Origin: Paenibacillus endophyticus
GTDB lineage: Bacteria > Bacillota > Bacilli > Paenibacillales > Paenibacillaceae
Reading direction: 5' to 3'
NCBI RefSeq assembly: GCF_014192395.1
Contig: NZ_JACHXW010000003.1
Location: 62,001-126,000 of the forward strand
Length of the DNA stretch: 64,000 bases
Position numbers and translations under genes: made by a program. Numbering within the stretch: the stretch's first letter is position 1; each line of letters begins with the position of its first letter. Under the pieces are notes generated by a model. That model made no database searches. It saw nothing but the letters and a program-made list of their open reading frames with translations, and had not been told where the DNA came from. Below, piece after piece: positions 1 to 8,758 of the stretch.

Positions 1-37
1 AACTGTGACCCGAAAGATAGACACTTTAAAAAAAGTG
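1..37 (+). repeat. Left terminal inverted repeat of the IS3 element
   Basis: Bases 4-37 match the reverse complement of 1432-1465 at about 24 of 34 positions, with identical blocks at both ends (TGT-ACCC outside, AAAAAGTG inside). The similarity extends outward to base 1 (AAC). The outermost TG expected for an IS3 end would lie just outside the window. Confidence 0.75.
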
Positions 38-55
38 CCCATCTTTCGGGTTTTT
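8..55 (+). terminator. Terminator-like hairpin inside the IS left end
   Basis: ACCCGAAAGAT (8-18) pairs perfectly with ATCTTTCGGGT (41-51). An inner CACTT/AAGTG stem (22-26 with 33-37) extends it, and TTTTT follows. It lies ahead of the transposase start at 101 and points toward it. It could stop outside transcripts from entering the transposase genes, a known self-limiting strategy of insertion sequences. The structure is seen directly; the function is inferred. Confidence 0.6.
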
Positions 56-100
56 GTGTTTAAATTAAATTTACTAAATCGAACGAGGGATACTAACATC

Positions 101-529
101 ATGACTAAACGTAGCTGTTTCACACCATCACAAATGAGATTACTTGAGTCTAATCCCAATGTCATTCACGTATCGGAGAAATCCATTTCATATACACCCG
201 AGTTTAAACTTCACGCAGTCCAATCTTACGAGAGTGGCAGCGCACCTATGCAAATTTTCCTTGATGCTGGATTTGACGTTGTTGTCATCGGTACAAATAA
301 CCCTCATAAATGTCTAAACCGTTGGAGGAGCTCATATAGAAGCTACGGAGAGGAGGGATTGTTAATGGATCGCAGAGGCAGAGCTAGTACAGGCCGGCAC
401 ACTTCTAAGGAGCTGACCCCAGAAGAGAAGCTTAAACGTGCTGAAGCTAAGATTAAGTTATTGGAAGTGGAGAACGAATTCCTAAAAAAGCTCGAAGCTC
501 TAGAAAGGAAGGTGAAGCGCGATCGCTAA
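101..529 (+). CDS. IS3-family transposase OrfA (helix-turn-helix)
   Basis: This 142-residue protein is the DNA-binding half of an IS3 transposase. The N-terminal 100 residues contain the helix-turn-helix region that recognises the element ends. Residues from about 110 form a leucine-zipper-like coiled coil (EEKLKRAEAKIKLLEVENEF), the usual OrfA dimerisation segment. I start at the ATG at 101 because GAGGGA lies just upstream; the frame stays open to base 5, but that part covers the terminal repeat. The frame overlaps orfB through a slippery heptamer at 484-490, so OrfA is made by normal termination and OrfAB by frameshifting. Confidence 0.85.
   Translation: MTKRSCFTPSQMRLLESNPNVIHVSEKSISYTPEFKLHAVQSYESGSAPMQIFLDAGFDVVVIGTNNPHKCLNRWRSSYRSYGEEGLLMDRRGRASTGRHTSKELTPEEKLKRAEAKIKLLEVENEFLKKLEALERKVKRDR
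484..490 (+). promoter_or_regulatory. Programmed -1 frameshift heptamer A-AAA-AAG
   Basis: In the orfA frame the codons are CTA AAA AAG, giving the canonical IS3 slippery heptamer A AAA AAG. Slipping back one base enters the frame that stays open to 1431. That frame has no good start codon with a ribosome site before the catalytic part, so fusion by frameshifting is the expected route to the active transposase. Confidence 0.8.
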
Positions 530-1431
530 CACCTTCTGAGACCTTTGAGCTCATCGAAGCTACTATTAGAAATTACAATATAAAAGGCCTAACCGGGTAT
601 TTATGCAACCTTGCAGGGGTAAGCCGAAGTGGATACTACCGGTGGGTAAAGGCGGAACCGTCAAGGCAAGAACGTGAGTACGCGGACGAGCAGGATTACG
701 AACTCATTAAGGAACACTTCGTGGCTCTTAACGCTAAGGCGGGTGCCCTCACGATTAAAATGCATCTGGAACGGGAAGATGATGCTGTCATGAATCATAA
801 GAAAATTCGAAGACTTATGCGCAAATATAACTTAGTTGCCAAAGTACGACAGGCAAATCCATATCGTAAACTGGCTAAAGCTACACAAGAGCATAGAACG
901 TGCCCGAACCACTTAGATCGTAATTTTGATCAAGGAGAACCTGGTAAAGTGCTACTAACCGATATCACCTATATGCGTTACGGAAAAGGCCAATGGGCTT
1001 ACCTTTCCTGTGTGAAGGATGGAGCGACGAAGCAAATACCTGCACATGTTGTATCCACATCCTTGGAACTCAGTATTGCAGAGAAGACGTTAGAGCAGCT
1101 GCTAAGTAGCTTAGATTACAACGTTCATCCGGATGCAATCTTTCATTCAGATCAAGGCATGCATTATACTCATCCACTATTTCAACAGAAAGTAAAACTT
1201 GCAGGTTTTAAACAATCCATGTCACGAAAAGGAAACTGCTGGGACAACGCGCCCATGGAGTCATTCTTTGGTCATATGAAAGATGAGATGGATTATGAAG
1301 ACTGCCAAACCATAGAGGAGCTTCGTCAAAGAGTTAACGAATACATCCTAAAGTACAACACATCTCGCTATCAATGGGGGTTAAAAAAGATGACTCCTGA
1401 CGAATACAGGAGCCATCTACTTTCGGCGTAA
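484..1431 (+). CDS. IS3-family transposase OrfB (DDE catalytic part of OrfAB)
   Basis: This is the catalytic half of the transposase, read after a -1 shift at 484-490. The HTH_21 region (GVSRSGYYRW) comes first, followed by an rve-type integrase core. The DDE residues are visible as D in LLTDITYMRYG, D in FHSDQGMHY, and E in WDNAPMESFFGHMK. The C-terminus has the usual YNTSRYQWGLKKMTPDEY block. A GTG at 721 could serve as an internal start but would remove the N-terminal HTH. No stop or frameshift disrupts it, so it looks functional. It lies just left of dnaJ and is transcribed toward it. Confidence 0.88.
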   Translation, partial: KKARSSRKEGEARSLTPSETFELIEATIRNYNIKGLTGYLCNLAGVSRSGYYRWVKAEPSRQEREYADEQDYELIKEHFVALNAKAGALTIKMHLEREDDAVMNHKKIRRLMRKYNLVAKVRQANPYRKLAKATQEHRTCPNHLDRNFDQGEPGKVLLTDITYMRYGKGQWAYLSCVKDGATKQIPAHVVSTSLELSIAEKTLEQLLSSLDYNVHPDAIFHSDQGMHYTHPLFQQKVKLAGFKQSMSRKGNCWDNAPMESFFGHMKDEMDYEDCQTIEELRQRVNEYILKYNTSRYQWGLKKMTPDEYRSHLLSA

Positions 1432-1470
1432 CACTTTTTATTAAATGTCCACAATCGGGGTTACAGTTCA
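1432..1470 (-). repeat. Right terminal inverted repeat of the IS3 element
   Basis: The reverse complement begins TGAACTGTAACCCC and aligns with the left end. The TG terminus is at 1469-1470, so only base 1471 separates it from the dnaJ stop codon (1472-1474). Confidence 0.72.
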
Positions 1471-1471
1471 G

Positions 1472-2605
1472 TTATTCACCCCGGAACGCCTTTTTCATCT
1501 TATCGAATATGGATTCATGATGCTCTTGGTCCGTTGCTGCCGAATCGCCGCTCATACCGCCGAATTGACGCAGCAAATCCTTCTGATCGTCAGTCAAGCT
1601 TGTTGGCGTTACAATTGTAACCTTTACATGCTGATCGCCTTGGCCGTACCCGCGCAATTTCGGAACACCTTTGCCTTTGAGCCTGAAATAAGTTCCGGTT
1701 TGCGTTCCAGCCGGCACCTTGAGCTTAACCTTCTCCGTCAAAGTCGGAATTTCGATCTCATCGCCGAGCGCAGCCTGAACGAAAGTCAACGGCACCTCGC
1801 AATAAATATCGTCGCCTTCCCGTTCGAAGAATTCATGCGATTTCACGCGAATGACAATGTATAAATCCCCAGCAGGCCCGCCGCGCAAACCTCCTTCGCC
1901 TTCGCCTGTCATCCGGATTTGCGCTCCGTCGTCAACGCCCGCAGGAATGCGGATATTGATTTTGCGTTGGCGTTTCACTTTACCGGCGCCGTGGCAAGTT
2001 GAACATTTGTCCTTAATCACACGGCCGGTGCCGCTGCAGTTCGTACATGCACGGCGGTTAACCATGCGTCCAAACGGCGTGTTTTGTACAACTTCCTGCT
2101 GACCGCTGCCTTTACATACCGAACAGGTTTCAGGCTTCGTGCCGGGCTTAGCGCCGTCACCGTGACAAGTATCACAGGTTTCGGTACGCGGAATCGTAAT
2201 TTCCGTTTCCTTGCCGAACACGGCTTCCTTGAATTCAACCGTCATTGTATATTGCAGATCATTGCCGCGCTGCGGTGCATTCGGATCACGACGTCCGCCG
2301 CCTCCCCCGCCAAAAAACATGTCGAAAATATCGCCAAAGCCGCCGCCGAAATCACCGCCGCCTCCGCCGCCCATGCCTTGGTTCGGATCTACATGGCCGA
2401 ACCGGTCATAAGTGGAGCGTTTGCCATCGTCACTTAAGACGTCATACGCTTCCTTCACTTCTTTGAACTTCGTCTCCGCATCAGCCGCTTTGTTTACGTC
2501 GGGATGAAACTCCCGAGCGAGCTTACGGTAAGACTTTTTGATTTCGTCAGCCGAAGCATCTTTCCCGAGGCCGAGTATTTCATAATAATCGCGCTTGCTT
2601 GCCAC
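1472..2605 (-). CDS. dnaJ: Chaperone DnaJ (Hsp40)
   Basis: Cochaperone that stimulates DnaK ATPase activity and delivers unfolded substrates; cytoplasmic. The 377 residues follow the family order. A J domain occupies about residues 1-70, with HPD at about 35. A Gly/Phe-rich linker follows (about 75-110). Then come four zinc-binding CxxCxGxG repeats ([32 protein letters not shown]) and the C-terminal substrate domains. It is the last gene of hrcA-grpE-dnaK-dnaJ, 104 bp after dnaK. The stop codon is intact, but an IS3 element begins immediately after it, so any native terminator or downstream genes have been displaced. Confidence 0.98.
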   Translation of the reverse strand: MASKRDYYEILGLGKDASADEIKKSYRKLAREFHPDVNKAADAETKFKEVKEAYDVLSDDGKRSTYDRFGHVDPNQGMGGGGGGDFGGGFGDIFDMFFGGGGGGRRDPNAPQRGNDLQYTMTVEFKEAVFGKETEITIPRTETCDTCHGDGAKPGTKPETCSVCKGSGQQEVVQNTPFGRMVNRRACTNCSGTGRVIKDKCSTCHGAGKVKRQRKINIRIPAGVDDGAQIRMTGEGEGGLRGGPAGDLYIVIRVKSHEFFEREGDDIYCEVPLTFVQAALGDEIEIPTLTEKVKLKVPAGTQTGTYFRLKGKGVPKLRGYGQGDQHVKVTIVTPTSLTDDQKDLLRQFGGMSGDSAATDQEHHESIFDKMKKAFRGE

Positions 2606-2660
2606 CTGTTCTCACCTCCGCTATATATCCTATGATTCCTAGTGCAAAAACGCGCGAAAG

Positions 2661-2695
2661 GAGGTCAAAGCCAGGTAGCGCCTGTCTTTGACCTC
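2661..2695 (-). other. Hairpin between dnaK and dnaJ
   Basis: GAGGTCAAAG (2661-2670) pairs perfectly with CTTTGACCTC (2686-2695), and CAGG/CCTG extends the stem inside. It lies in the 104-bp dnaK-dnaJ gap. No clean U-tract follows on the minus strand, so it may be a partial terminator or an mRNA-stabilising or processing structure that lowers dnaJ relative to dnaK (inference). Confidence 0.55.
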
Positions 2696-2709
2696 TCGCT
2701 CGCTACTCT

Positions 2710-4539
2710 TTATTTATTGTCGTCAACCACTTCGTAATCGGCATCCACGACATTATCTTTACCTTTAGAAGGACCAGCATCAGGCTCTGCGCCTTCGCCT
2801 GCTTGCGCAGCTTGCTCATACAGCTTAACAGAAAGCTGTTGAACGATTTCCGTAAGCTCTTCAGCCGCTTTGTTGATTTGCTCTAGATCATCCGTTGCAA
2901 GCGCAGCTGTCAATTTTTCTTTAGCAGCGTTTGCTTTGTCGATTTCACCAGCGTCAACTTTATCGCCAAGATCTTTAATCGTTTTGTCAACGGAGTAGAT
3001 CAATTGGTCAGCGTTGTTTTTCGCTTCTACAAGATCACGGCGCTTGCGGTCTTCTTCCGCGTTCAGCTCTGCGTCTTTCATCATTTGATTGATTTCATCT
3101 TCGCTTAGGCCGCTTGAAGAAGTAATCGTAATTTTTTGGCTCTTGCCTGTTCCTTTATCAAGCGCCGATACGTTAACGATACCGTTGGCATCGATATCGA
3201 AGGTAACTTCGATTTGAGGCACGCCGCGCGGTGCTAGAGGAATATCGTTCAGTGTAAATCGGCCAAGCGTTTTGTTGCCAGCAACCATGGAGCGCTCGCC
3301 TTGCAGAACGTGGATTTCCACGCCAGGCTGGTTATCCGCATAAGTGGAATACACTTGGGATTTGCTTGTAGGAATCGTCGTGTTGCGGTCGATCATCTTC
3401 GTGAACACGCCGCCAGCAGTTTCAATACCTAGTGACAATGGCGTTACGTCAAGAAGAACAACGTCCTTCACATCGCCTGTCAGAACGCCTGCTTGAACAG
3501 CTGCGCCAAGCGCAACAACCTCATCCGGGTTAACGCCTTTATGTGGATCTTTGCCGATCAATTTTTTAACCGCTTCTTGCACAGCAGGAATACGAGTCGA
3601 TCCGCCTACAAGAACGACTTTGTCGATGTCGCTTGAAGACATGCCAGCATCGCTAAGCGCTTGACGAGTTGGTCCAAGCGTACGCTCAACCAGGGAAGCC
3701 GCTAGCTCTTCAAACTTCGCGCGAGTAAGACTGAGCTCCAAATGCTGAGGAACGCCGTCCACCATTGTAATAAACGGAAGCGAAATGGCAGAAGTCAGAA
3801 CACCGGAAAGCTCTTTTTTCGCTTTTTCCGCTGCATCTTTCAGACGTTGAACTGCCGCTTTATCTTTGGAGAGGTCAATGCCTTGGTCTTTCTTGAATTC
3901 AGCAACGAGGTGATCGATGATCACTTGGTCGAAATCGTCGCCGCCCAGTTTGTTGTCGCCGCTTGTCGCTTTTACTTCGAAGAATCCATCGCCCAGCTCA
4001 AGGATGGATACGTCGAACGTACCGCCCCCAAGGTCATAGACAAGAATCGTTTGGTCTTCTGTTTTCTCAAGGCCGTACGCAAGCGCAGCAGCCGTTGGCT
4101 CATTGACGATACGCAATACTTCAAGGCCAGCAATTTTACCCGCGTCTTTTGTTGCTTGGCGCTGGCTGTCATTGAAGTAAGCTGGTACGGTAATAACCGC
4201 TTGTGTAACCGTTTGGCCTAAGTATGCTTCCGCGTCTGCTTTCAATTTTTGCAAAATAATTGCAGAAATCTCTTGCGGCGTATAGTCTTTATCATCGATT
4301 TTTTCTTTGTGGTTCGTACCGATATGGCGTTTGATGGAGCTAATTGTACGGTCAGGGTTTGTGATTGCTTGACGTTTTGCCGTTTCACCGACAACGCGCT
4401 CGCCATCCTTTTTGAAGCCTACTACGGAAGGTGTCGTACGGTTGCCCTCCGGGTTAGGAATAACAACGGCTTCGCCGCCTTCCATTACTGCTACGCAAGA
4501 GTTTGTTGTACCAAGGTCAATACCAATTACTTTACTCAT
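2710..4539 (-). CDS. dnaK: Molecular chaperone DnaK (Hsp70)
   Basis: ATP-dependent Hsp70 that binds exposed hydrophobic peptides with DnaJ and GrpE. The 609-residue protein shows the N-terminal ATPase signature ([11 protein letters not shown]), the second Hsp70 signature ([16 protein letters not shown], read here as [15 protein letters not shown]), the third ([14 protein letters not shown]), a substrate-binding domain, and an acidic C-terminal tail (EYEVVD-like, here [11 protein letters not shown]). I choose the ATG at 4539 (MSKVIGID), which has AGGAGG upstream; the frame could extend 15 residues but without a ribosome site. It sits 70 bp after grpE in the CIRCE-controlled operon. Confidence 0.98.
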   Translation of the reverse strand: MSKVIGIDLGTTNSCVAVMEGGEAVVIPNPEGNRTTPSVVGFKKDGERVVGETAKRQAITNPDRTISSIKRHIGTNHKEKIDDKDYTPQEISAIILQKLKADAEAYLGQTVTQAVITVPAYFNDSQRQATKDAGKIAGLEVLRIVNEPTAAALAYGLEKTEDQTILVYDLGGGTFDVSILELGDGFFEVKATSGDNKLGGDDFDQVIIDHLVAEFKKDQGIDLSKDKAAVQRLKDAAEKAKKELSGVLTSAISLPFITMVDGVPQHLELSLTRAKFEELAASLVERTLGPTRQALSDAGMSSSDIDKVVLVGGSTRIPAVQEAVKKLIGKDPHKGVNPDEVVALGAAVQAGVLTGDVKDVVLLDVTPLSLGIETAGGVFTKMIDRNTTIPTSKSQVYSTYADNQPGVEIHVLQGERSMVAGNKTLGRFTLNDIPLAPRGVPQIEVTFDIDANGIVNVSALDKGTGKSQKITITSSSGLSEDEINQMMKDAELNAEEDRKRRDLVEAKNNADQLIYSVDKTIKDLGDKVDAGEIDKANAAKEKLTAALATDDLEQINKAAEELTEIVQQLSVKLYEQAAQAGEGAEPDAGPSKGKDNVVDADYEVVDDNK

Positions 4540-4609
4540 AGCTATAGTTCCTCCTACATCGAATTGTATTTTGGTGGATCTCATTATGTTTGTTAATCAT
4601 TATAGCTGT

Positions 4610-5170
4610 TTAGCTGCTTACTTTAACCATCGCAGGACGAAGCACCTTGTCTTTCAAAATGTAGCCCTTCTGCACTTCCTCAACCACGATGCCTTCCTCA
4701 TGCTCATCAGATTCAACCTGCATAATAGCTTGATGGAAATCAGGATTGAATGGCTCGCCGACAACGTTCATCGCCTTAAGGCCTTCTTGCTCGAGTGTTT
4801 GCTCCAGCTGGCGGAATATCATATCCACGCCTTTCGCAAGCGATTCAAAATCGCCATTGACGGAAGCTGCGGCAACCGCGCGTTCAAAATTATCTACAAC
4901 CGGAAGCAGCTGGCCGATTAGCTTCATCGACGCATACTGACCGAGTTCTTCTTTTTCCTTCAATGTGCGGCGGCGGAAATTATCAAAGTCCGCTTGTGCG
5001 CGCAAGAAACGCTGCTGATTTTCTTCCGCTTGCTTCACTAGCTCAGCATAGCGCGAGTCTGCTTCGAGAACCTCAACCTCTGATTCCTCGACAACCTGCT
5101 CCGATTGCTCAGCTGATACGGTTTCTTCCGCAGCCTCGGCCGCTTCATTATGTTGCTCTTTCGTACTCAT
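4610..5170 (-). CDS. grpE: Nucleotide exchange factor GrpE
   Basis: Releases ADP from DnaK and so resets the chaperone cycle. The 186-residue protein has an acidic, low-complexity N-terminus (about residues 1-40), a long coiled coil (about 40-85) and the conserved beta-rich head containing the typical LLPVVDNFERA and NPDFHQAIM segments. AAGGAGGTG lies eight bases before the ATG. It lies between hrcA (59 bp upstream) and dnaK (70 bp downstream) on the minus strand. Confidence 0.97.
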   Translation of the reverse strand: MSTKEQHNEAAEAAEETVSAEQSEQVVEESEVEVLEADSRYAELVKQAEENQQRFLRAQADFDNFRRRTLKEKEELGQYASMKLIGQLLPVVDNFERAVAAASVNGDFESLAKGVDMIFRQLEQTLEQEGLKAMNVVGEPFNPDFHQAIMQVESDEHEEGIVVEEVQKGYILKDKVLRPAMVKVSS

Positions 5171-5229
5171 GCAATCACCTCCTTAAAAGTTACGAAGTAA
5201 ACGCGGCATCAAAAGCTTCGGCATAAAAT

Positions 5230-6255
5230 CTATTTATACCAACGGCCAAGCAGCACCGCCATATCCTTGGAAATGATATCCAGCAGACTGATGACTTTGC
5301 CGTATTCCATTCGTGTGGGTCCTAGAATGCCGATCGTTCCCAGCGATTGACCATCAATGGCATAGGTTGCCGTAATTAAACTGCAGTCGCTAATTGCCTT
5401 ATGGTCATTTTCTGTCCCGATACGCACTTGTATACCTGATGGCAGGCCGGTAAACATTTTCATTATGGCTGGCGTCTCATCAAGCAAATCCAAAATCGTT
5501 TTTACTTTGTCTACGTCCTTGAATTCCGGCTGGGTTAGCATGTTCGTCGTCCCGCCAAGGAAGATCCGGTGCTCATCTTCGTTTTGGAGCGCATGGTCCA
5601 GCACCTGAAGCAGCTGCTCATAATGCTCAACATGCCTCTCAAGCTCTTGCCCAACTTCAGTGTAAAGTTTCGACCTAAGACGGATGAGCGGAACGCCAAC
5701 CAGCCTTGTGTTCAAAATGTTCACGACCTTCTCCATATCATCCATCTTAAGGCCTTCTGGAATAGAGATCGTTCGATTCTCAACATGCCCCGTATTCGTC
5801 ACGATGATCGCCACAGCCGAGGTTTTATCCAGCGGTATCAATCCGAAATGCTTAAGCGACGTACTGAACATTTCCGGTCCTAGCAAAATAGATGTGTAAT
5901 TGGTTAAATTCGACAAAATCATCGCCGTTTGCTGTATGACCTGTTCCATTTGGTTCATTTTATCCGTTACGAACGAACGAACCATACCAATGTCGTTTTC
6001 ATCCACTTCGCTTAGCTTTACTAAATGGTCCACATAATAACGGTAGCCTTTTGTTGATGGGACACGTCCGGCTGACGTGTGCGGCTGCTCCAGAAAGCCC
6101 AGCTCCTCTAGATCCGCCATTTCATTGCGAATGGTTGCTGGACTGAATCCAACGTCTCCGCGCTTCGAAATACTGCGTGAGCCGACTGGTTCTGCCGAGC
6201 GTATATAATCATCCACGATCGCATGCAAAATCATCCGTTGTCGTTCCGTCAGCAT
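5230..6255 (-). CDS. hrcA: Heat-inducible transcription repressor HrcA
   Basis: Repressor of class I heat-shock genes that binds CIRCE operators and needs the GroE chaperonin for activity. The 341-residue protein begins MLTERQRMILHAIVDDYI and has an N-terminal winged helix (residues 1-80, with the SISKRGDVGFSPATIRNEM helix) followed by the GAF-like effector domain. The start at 6255 has GGGGG upstream; a 19-residue extension is open but would run toward the operator. It is the first gene of hrcA-grpE-dnaK-dnaJ, with a perfect CIRCE about 50 bp upstream, so it is autoregulated. Confidence 0.97.
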   Translation of the reverse strand: MLTERQRMILHAIVDDYIRSAEPVGSRSISKRGDVGFSPATIRNEMADLEELGFLEQPHTSAGRVPSTKGYRYYVDHLVKLSEVDENDIGMVRSFVTDKMNQMEQVIQQTAMILSNLTNYTSILLGPEMFSTSLKHFGLIPLDKTSAVAIIVTNTGHVENRTISIPEGLKMDDMEKVVNILNTRLVGVPLIRLRSKLYTEVGQELERHVEHYEQLLQVLDHALQNEDEHRIFLGGTTNMLTQPEFKDVDKVKTILDLLDETPAIMKMFTGLPSGIQVRIGTENDHKAISDCSLITATYAIDGQSLGTIGILGPTRMEYGKVISLLDIISKDMAVLLGRWYK

Positions 6256-6305
6256 TCGAATACCCCCTGTATAAATGTCAATTCCGTTATTACGGTTTCC
6301 CATCG

Positions 6306-6332
6306 TTAGCACTCAATACAATCGAGTGCTAA
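6306..6332 (-). promoter_or_regulatory. CIRCE operator (HrcA binding site)
   Basis: TTAGCACTC (6306-6314), nine bases, then GAGTGCTAA (6324-6332): a perfect match to the CIRCE consensus. It lies at the expected transcription start of the hrcA operon, where HrcA binding blocks the promoter. Confidence 0.97.
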
Positions 6333-6343
6333 TCAATACTACA

Positions 6344-6373
6344 AAAATACCAAACCAGCTTGTCGATTGTCAA
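6344..6373 (-). promoter_or_regulatory. SigA-type promoter of the hrcA operon
   Basis: Read on the minus strand, TTGACA (6373-6368) is followed by an 18-bp spacer and TATTTT (6349-6344). The predicted start falls close to the CIRCE element just downstream, which fits HrcA-controlled transcription. Confidence 0.75.
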
Positions 6374-6405
6374 GTCGGTTCGGCATTTTTGTGTGCCCAT
6401 TTTCG

Positions 6406-6681
6406 TTATACTTTATGAACTCTGCCTGCTTCGTCTACGGCAAACTTCTCTTTCCGAACCCGAGTCTCGCCTTGATACAGCTCTACGGTCCGATTTGGAG
6501 CAGCCGTGTCATCTATAATCACTTTCCATCCGTTTGTGTTTAGCAGCGCAAATAACTCATCCAGCGACATCGCCTTAAAGCCGTAAAAACCGCTGAAGCC
6601 CGCCCATTTCTTAAGCAATACCGTTGTCACGTGCTGAAGCTTGTCTTCCACCGTTGTCACTTGATCTTTCTTTTCACTCAT
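6406..6681 (-). CDS. Hypothetical protein, 91 residues
   Basis: Not recognised. The ATG has GAGGAG upstream. The protein is soluble and mixed-charge, with no signal peptide or membrane helix. An aromatic segment (WAGFSGFYGFKAMSLDELF, about residues 26-44) precedes a likely alpha/beta C-terminal part. It lies between the GNAT gene and hrcA on the minus strand, upstream of and separate from the CIRCE promoter, so it is probably not heat-regulated. Coding status is supported by the ribosome site and by its place in a tightly packed minus-strand cluster. Confidence 0.65.
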   Translation of the reverse strand: MSEKKDQVTTVEDKLQHVTTVLLKKWAGFSGFYGFKAMSLDELFALLNTNGWKVIIDDTAAPNRTVELYQGETRVRKEKFAVDEAGRVHKV

Positions 6682-6805
6682 CGTTATTTCTCCTCTATAT
6701 TACGATAAACACCTATAAAGACTATATACCAAAACGCAGCATTTTACTATTAATCTCGTTAGGCCCGCCAACTTTAACTTCACGGAACATGTAGTTGGCA
6801 GGACG

Positions 6806-6850
6806 TTAAAAACGACTAAGCCGTTGCTCTAGCCAGTGAGCAACGGCTTA
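6806..6850 (-). terminator. Intrinsic terminator of the GNAT gene
   Basis: TAAGCCGTTGCTC (6817-6829) and GAGCAACGGCTTA (6838-6850) form a perfect 13-bp stem with an 8-base loop. On the minus strand it is followed by GTCGTTTTTAA. It lies 43 bp beyond the stop codon of the acetyltransferase gene. Confidence 0.75.
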
Positions 6851-6892
6851 ATGGTTACGCTTATGTGCAAACCGTTGCAGCGCTGAGCGCTT

Positions 6893-7363
6893 CTAGTTCA
6901 GCATTTTTAGTACTGCAATCTCATCGCAAGCGAGCTGTTTTGGGCAATTCACGCAATCCTTCCATACTTTCTCCGGGAAGATCTCCTTCTCAACGACCGT
7001 AAAGCCATTTTTTTCAAAGAAAGCTACAGCGTATGTCAAAGCCATTATTTTCGGAATATGCTGTTCCCTAGCTTGCTCAATTAGTGCATCAACCAGCTTG
7101 CTGCCTATGCCTACGCCTTTATAGCCCTCTGACATTCCTAGCGAACGTATCTCTACCAAATCTTTGCCTAGTCTTGTTAAGGAGCCGCAGCCGACGACTT
7201 CTTCCCCAATCTCCGCTACAACGAATGTATCTATCATATATTCGAGCGCTTCCCGAGTGCGAGGCAGCATAATGCCTTTCTCGGCATAACCTTTAATGAG
7301 CTGAAACAAGGTTTCAATATCGTCCGTAGTCGCTTTTCTGCATACAACCTGTACTGCCTGCAT
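6893..7363 (-). CDS. GNAT N-acetyltransferase, ArgA-like
   Basis: Acetyl-CoA-dependent N-acetyltransferase of 156 residues. The GNAT fold shows a conserved acetyl-CoA loop (GYKGVGIGSKLVDALIE, about residues 82-98) and the FFEKNGF strand. The C-terminus carries a cysteine-rich tail (KVWKDCVNCPKQLACDE) of the kind seen in short ArgA-like N-acetylglutamate synthases; assignment to arginine synthesis is by family resemblance only. No other arginine genes are nearby. A strong terminator follows. Confidence 0.8.
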   Translation of the reverse strand: MQAVQVVCRKATTDDIETLFQLIKGYAEKGIMLPRTREALEYMIDTFVVAEIGEEVVGCGSLTRLGKDLVEIRSLGMSEGYKGVGIGSKLVDALIEQAREQHIPKIMALTYAVAFFEKNGFTVVEKEIFPEKVWKDCVNCPKQLACDEIAVLKMLN

Positions 7364-7445
7364 TGTGCTTTCGCCTCCACCCGGTGCAAGTTCAAAATCA
7401 ATATGAATAAATATACAACAAAACGTATTTTATCTCAAGATTATT

Positions 7446-8615
7446 TTATTCGGTGTATCCGATAAACGCTCCAAAAACTTCATTGCCAAGCAGTACGCCT
7501 TTGTCGGTCAAACGGTAGACGGTGTCATCGTCCGTTTTCTCCGCTTCCAGCAGACCATCTTCCAGCAGCTTTTGAATGACAGAACCAAACTTCTCTTCAA
7601 GCGTATGGCCTGCGAATTGCTTCGAGAAACGGGATGCGGGAACGCCTTCCAGCAGACGCAGTCCAACCATCATCAGATCCTCCATCGCTTCCGCTTCCGG
7701 CACCTCGAACTGCTCAAGGCGCGGCAGCTTCGCTGCTGCGGCCTCGATATACGGCGTAATGCCTTTAAGGTTTACATGACGCATTCGGTTGACGTAACCG
7801 TGCGCGCCAGCTCCCAGGCCGTAATACGGCTCATTGCGCCAATAGGTTGAGTTGTGGCGGCTTTCGTAGCCAGGCTTCGCGAAATTGCTAATCTCGTAAT
7901 GTGCATAGCCGTTCGTTTTCAGCATATCCATGAGCAGGATGAACATATTAAATTCTTCTTCTTCCGGAGGAAGAGGCAGCTCGTTGCGCTCATAGAGCTT
8001 GTGGAACAGCGTATTCTCTTCCACCTTTAGACTGTAGATCGAATAATGGGGCAGTCCGAGCTCCATCGCTCTGTTCACGCTGTCTCTGAGCAGCTCAACC
8101 GTTTGGCCGGGCAAACCGAACATCAAATCAATCGACAGGTTGCTGAAGCCTACTTTGCGTGCATTCTCAATGCTGCGGTAAACATCATCCACATTATGAA
8201 TACGTCCAATACGCTCAAGCAAGCCATTATCAAAAGATTGCACGCCGAAGCTGATTCGGTTCACTCCCCCTTCCTTCATCGCCGTCAATTTATCGATATC
8301 CGTCGTCCCCGGATTAGCTTCCATCGTAAATTCAACATGTGGTGCCAGCGGGAAATACTTGTGCACGGACTTCAAAAATCGTTCCATTTGAGGCGGTGTA
8401 AGCACGGTAGGCGTTCCGCCACCAACAAACACAGTATCAATTTCGATAGGCGGCCACTCCGCAACAGTACGTTCCATTTCCATTTCCAGCGCATCGAGGT
8501 ACTGATCAACTGGCTGTCCCTTCAATACATAGGATGTAAAGTCACAGTAATGGCACTTATTTGTACAAAAAGGAATGTGTATATATAAAGCGCGCGGTGC
8601 CTGCATAATTGTCAT
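7446..8615 (-). CDS. hemW: Radical SAM heme chaperone HemW (HemN-like)
   Basis: Radical SAM protein of the HemN/HemW family, now regarded as a heme chaperone rather than a coproporphyrinogen oxidase. The N-terminus carries the cluster motif CTNKCHYCDF (CxxxCxxC followed by xF, the HemW form), then the GGGTPT SAM-binding loop and the HemN C-terminal domain. Length (389 residues) fits HemW. I take the ATG at 8615 because AAGGAG is about nine bases before it; an ATG two codons upstream lies too close. It stands 143 bp after lepA in the conserved lepA-hemW-hrcA order. Confidence 0.9.
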   Translation of the reverse strand: MTIMQAPRALYIHIPFCTNKCHYCDFTSYVLKGQPVDQYLDALEMEMERTVAEWPPIEIDTVFVGGGTPTVLTPPQMERFLKSVHKYFPLAPHVEFTMEANPGTTDIDKLTAMKEGGVNRISFGVQSFDNGLLERIGRIHNVDDVYRSIENARKVGFSNLSIDLMFGLPGQTVELLRDSVNRAMELGLPHYSIYSLKVEENTLFHKLYERNELPLPPEEEEFNMFILLMDMLKTNGYAHYEISNFAKPGYESRHNSTYWRNEPYYGLGAGAHGYVNRMRHVNLKGITPYIEAAAAKLPRLEQFEVPEAEAMEDLMMVGLRLLEGVPASRFSKQFAGHTLEEKFGSVIQKLLEDGLLEAEKTDDDTVYRLTDKGVLLGNEVFGAFIGYTE

Positions 8616-8714
8616 CGTCATTTTCTCCTTCAAGCGTCAACGTCTGCCGTCCATCTGTTTTCACTCGGCACAGCCCACGCTTCGCATTGAAATCATCTAT
8701 CGCTATCAACTGAA

Positions 8715-8745
8715 ATAGAAAAGAGGGAGAGCTGCGCCCTCCCTC
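8715..8745 (-). terminator. Terminator after lepA
   Basis: GAGGGAG (8723-8729) pairs with CTCCCTC (8739-8745), and TTTTC follows on the minus strand. It begins 14 bp beyond the lepA stop codon and should partly separate lepA from hemW. Confidence 0.65.
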
Positions 8746-8758
8746 ATCCTCGTACGTC

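Larger units (their letters stand above)
1..1470 (+). mobile_element. IS3-family (IS150-like) insertion sequence
   Basis: The element has two overlapping open frames in the 0/-1 arrangement typical of IS3, a complete DDE transposase, and related ends. The first bases of the window and the reverse complement of 1432-1470 share AACTGT-ACCC and then about 24 of 34 positions. The right end reads TGAACTGT on the reverse strand, so the true left end probably lies two bases outside the window. Both frames look intact and the element may be active. It ends one base before the dnaJ stop codon. A target duplication cannot be tested because the left flank is missing. Confidence 0.88.

Noticed and set aside
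1466..1473. A target-site duplication of the IS3 element
   Set aside because: The left flank lies outside the window, so GTT on the right side cannot be compared. No claim is possible.
2017..2466. Several short frames overlapping dnaJ on both strands, one Pro-rich
   Set aside because: They are shadows of the Gly-rich linker and zinc repeats of dnaJ.
8616..8758. A riboswitch in the gap between lepA and hemW
   Set aside because: Only a terminator hairpin is visible; there are no conserved aptamer segments.
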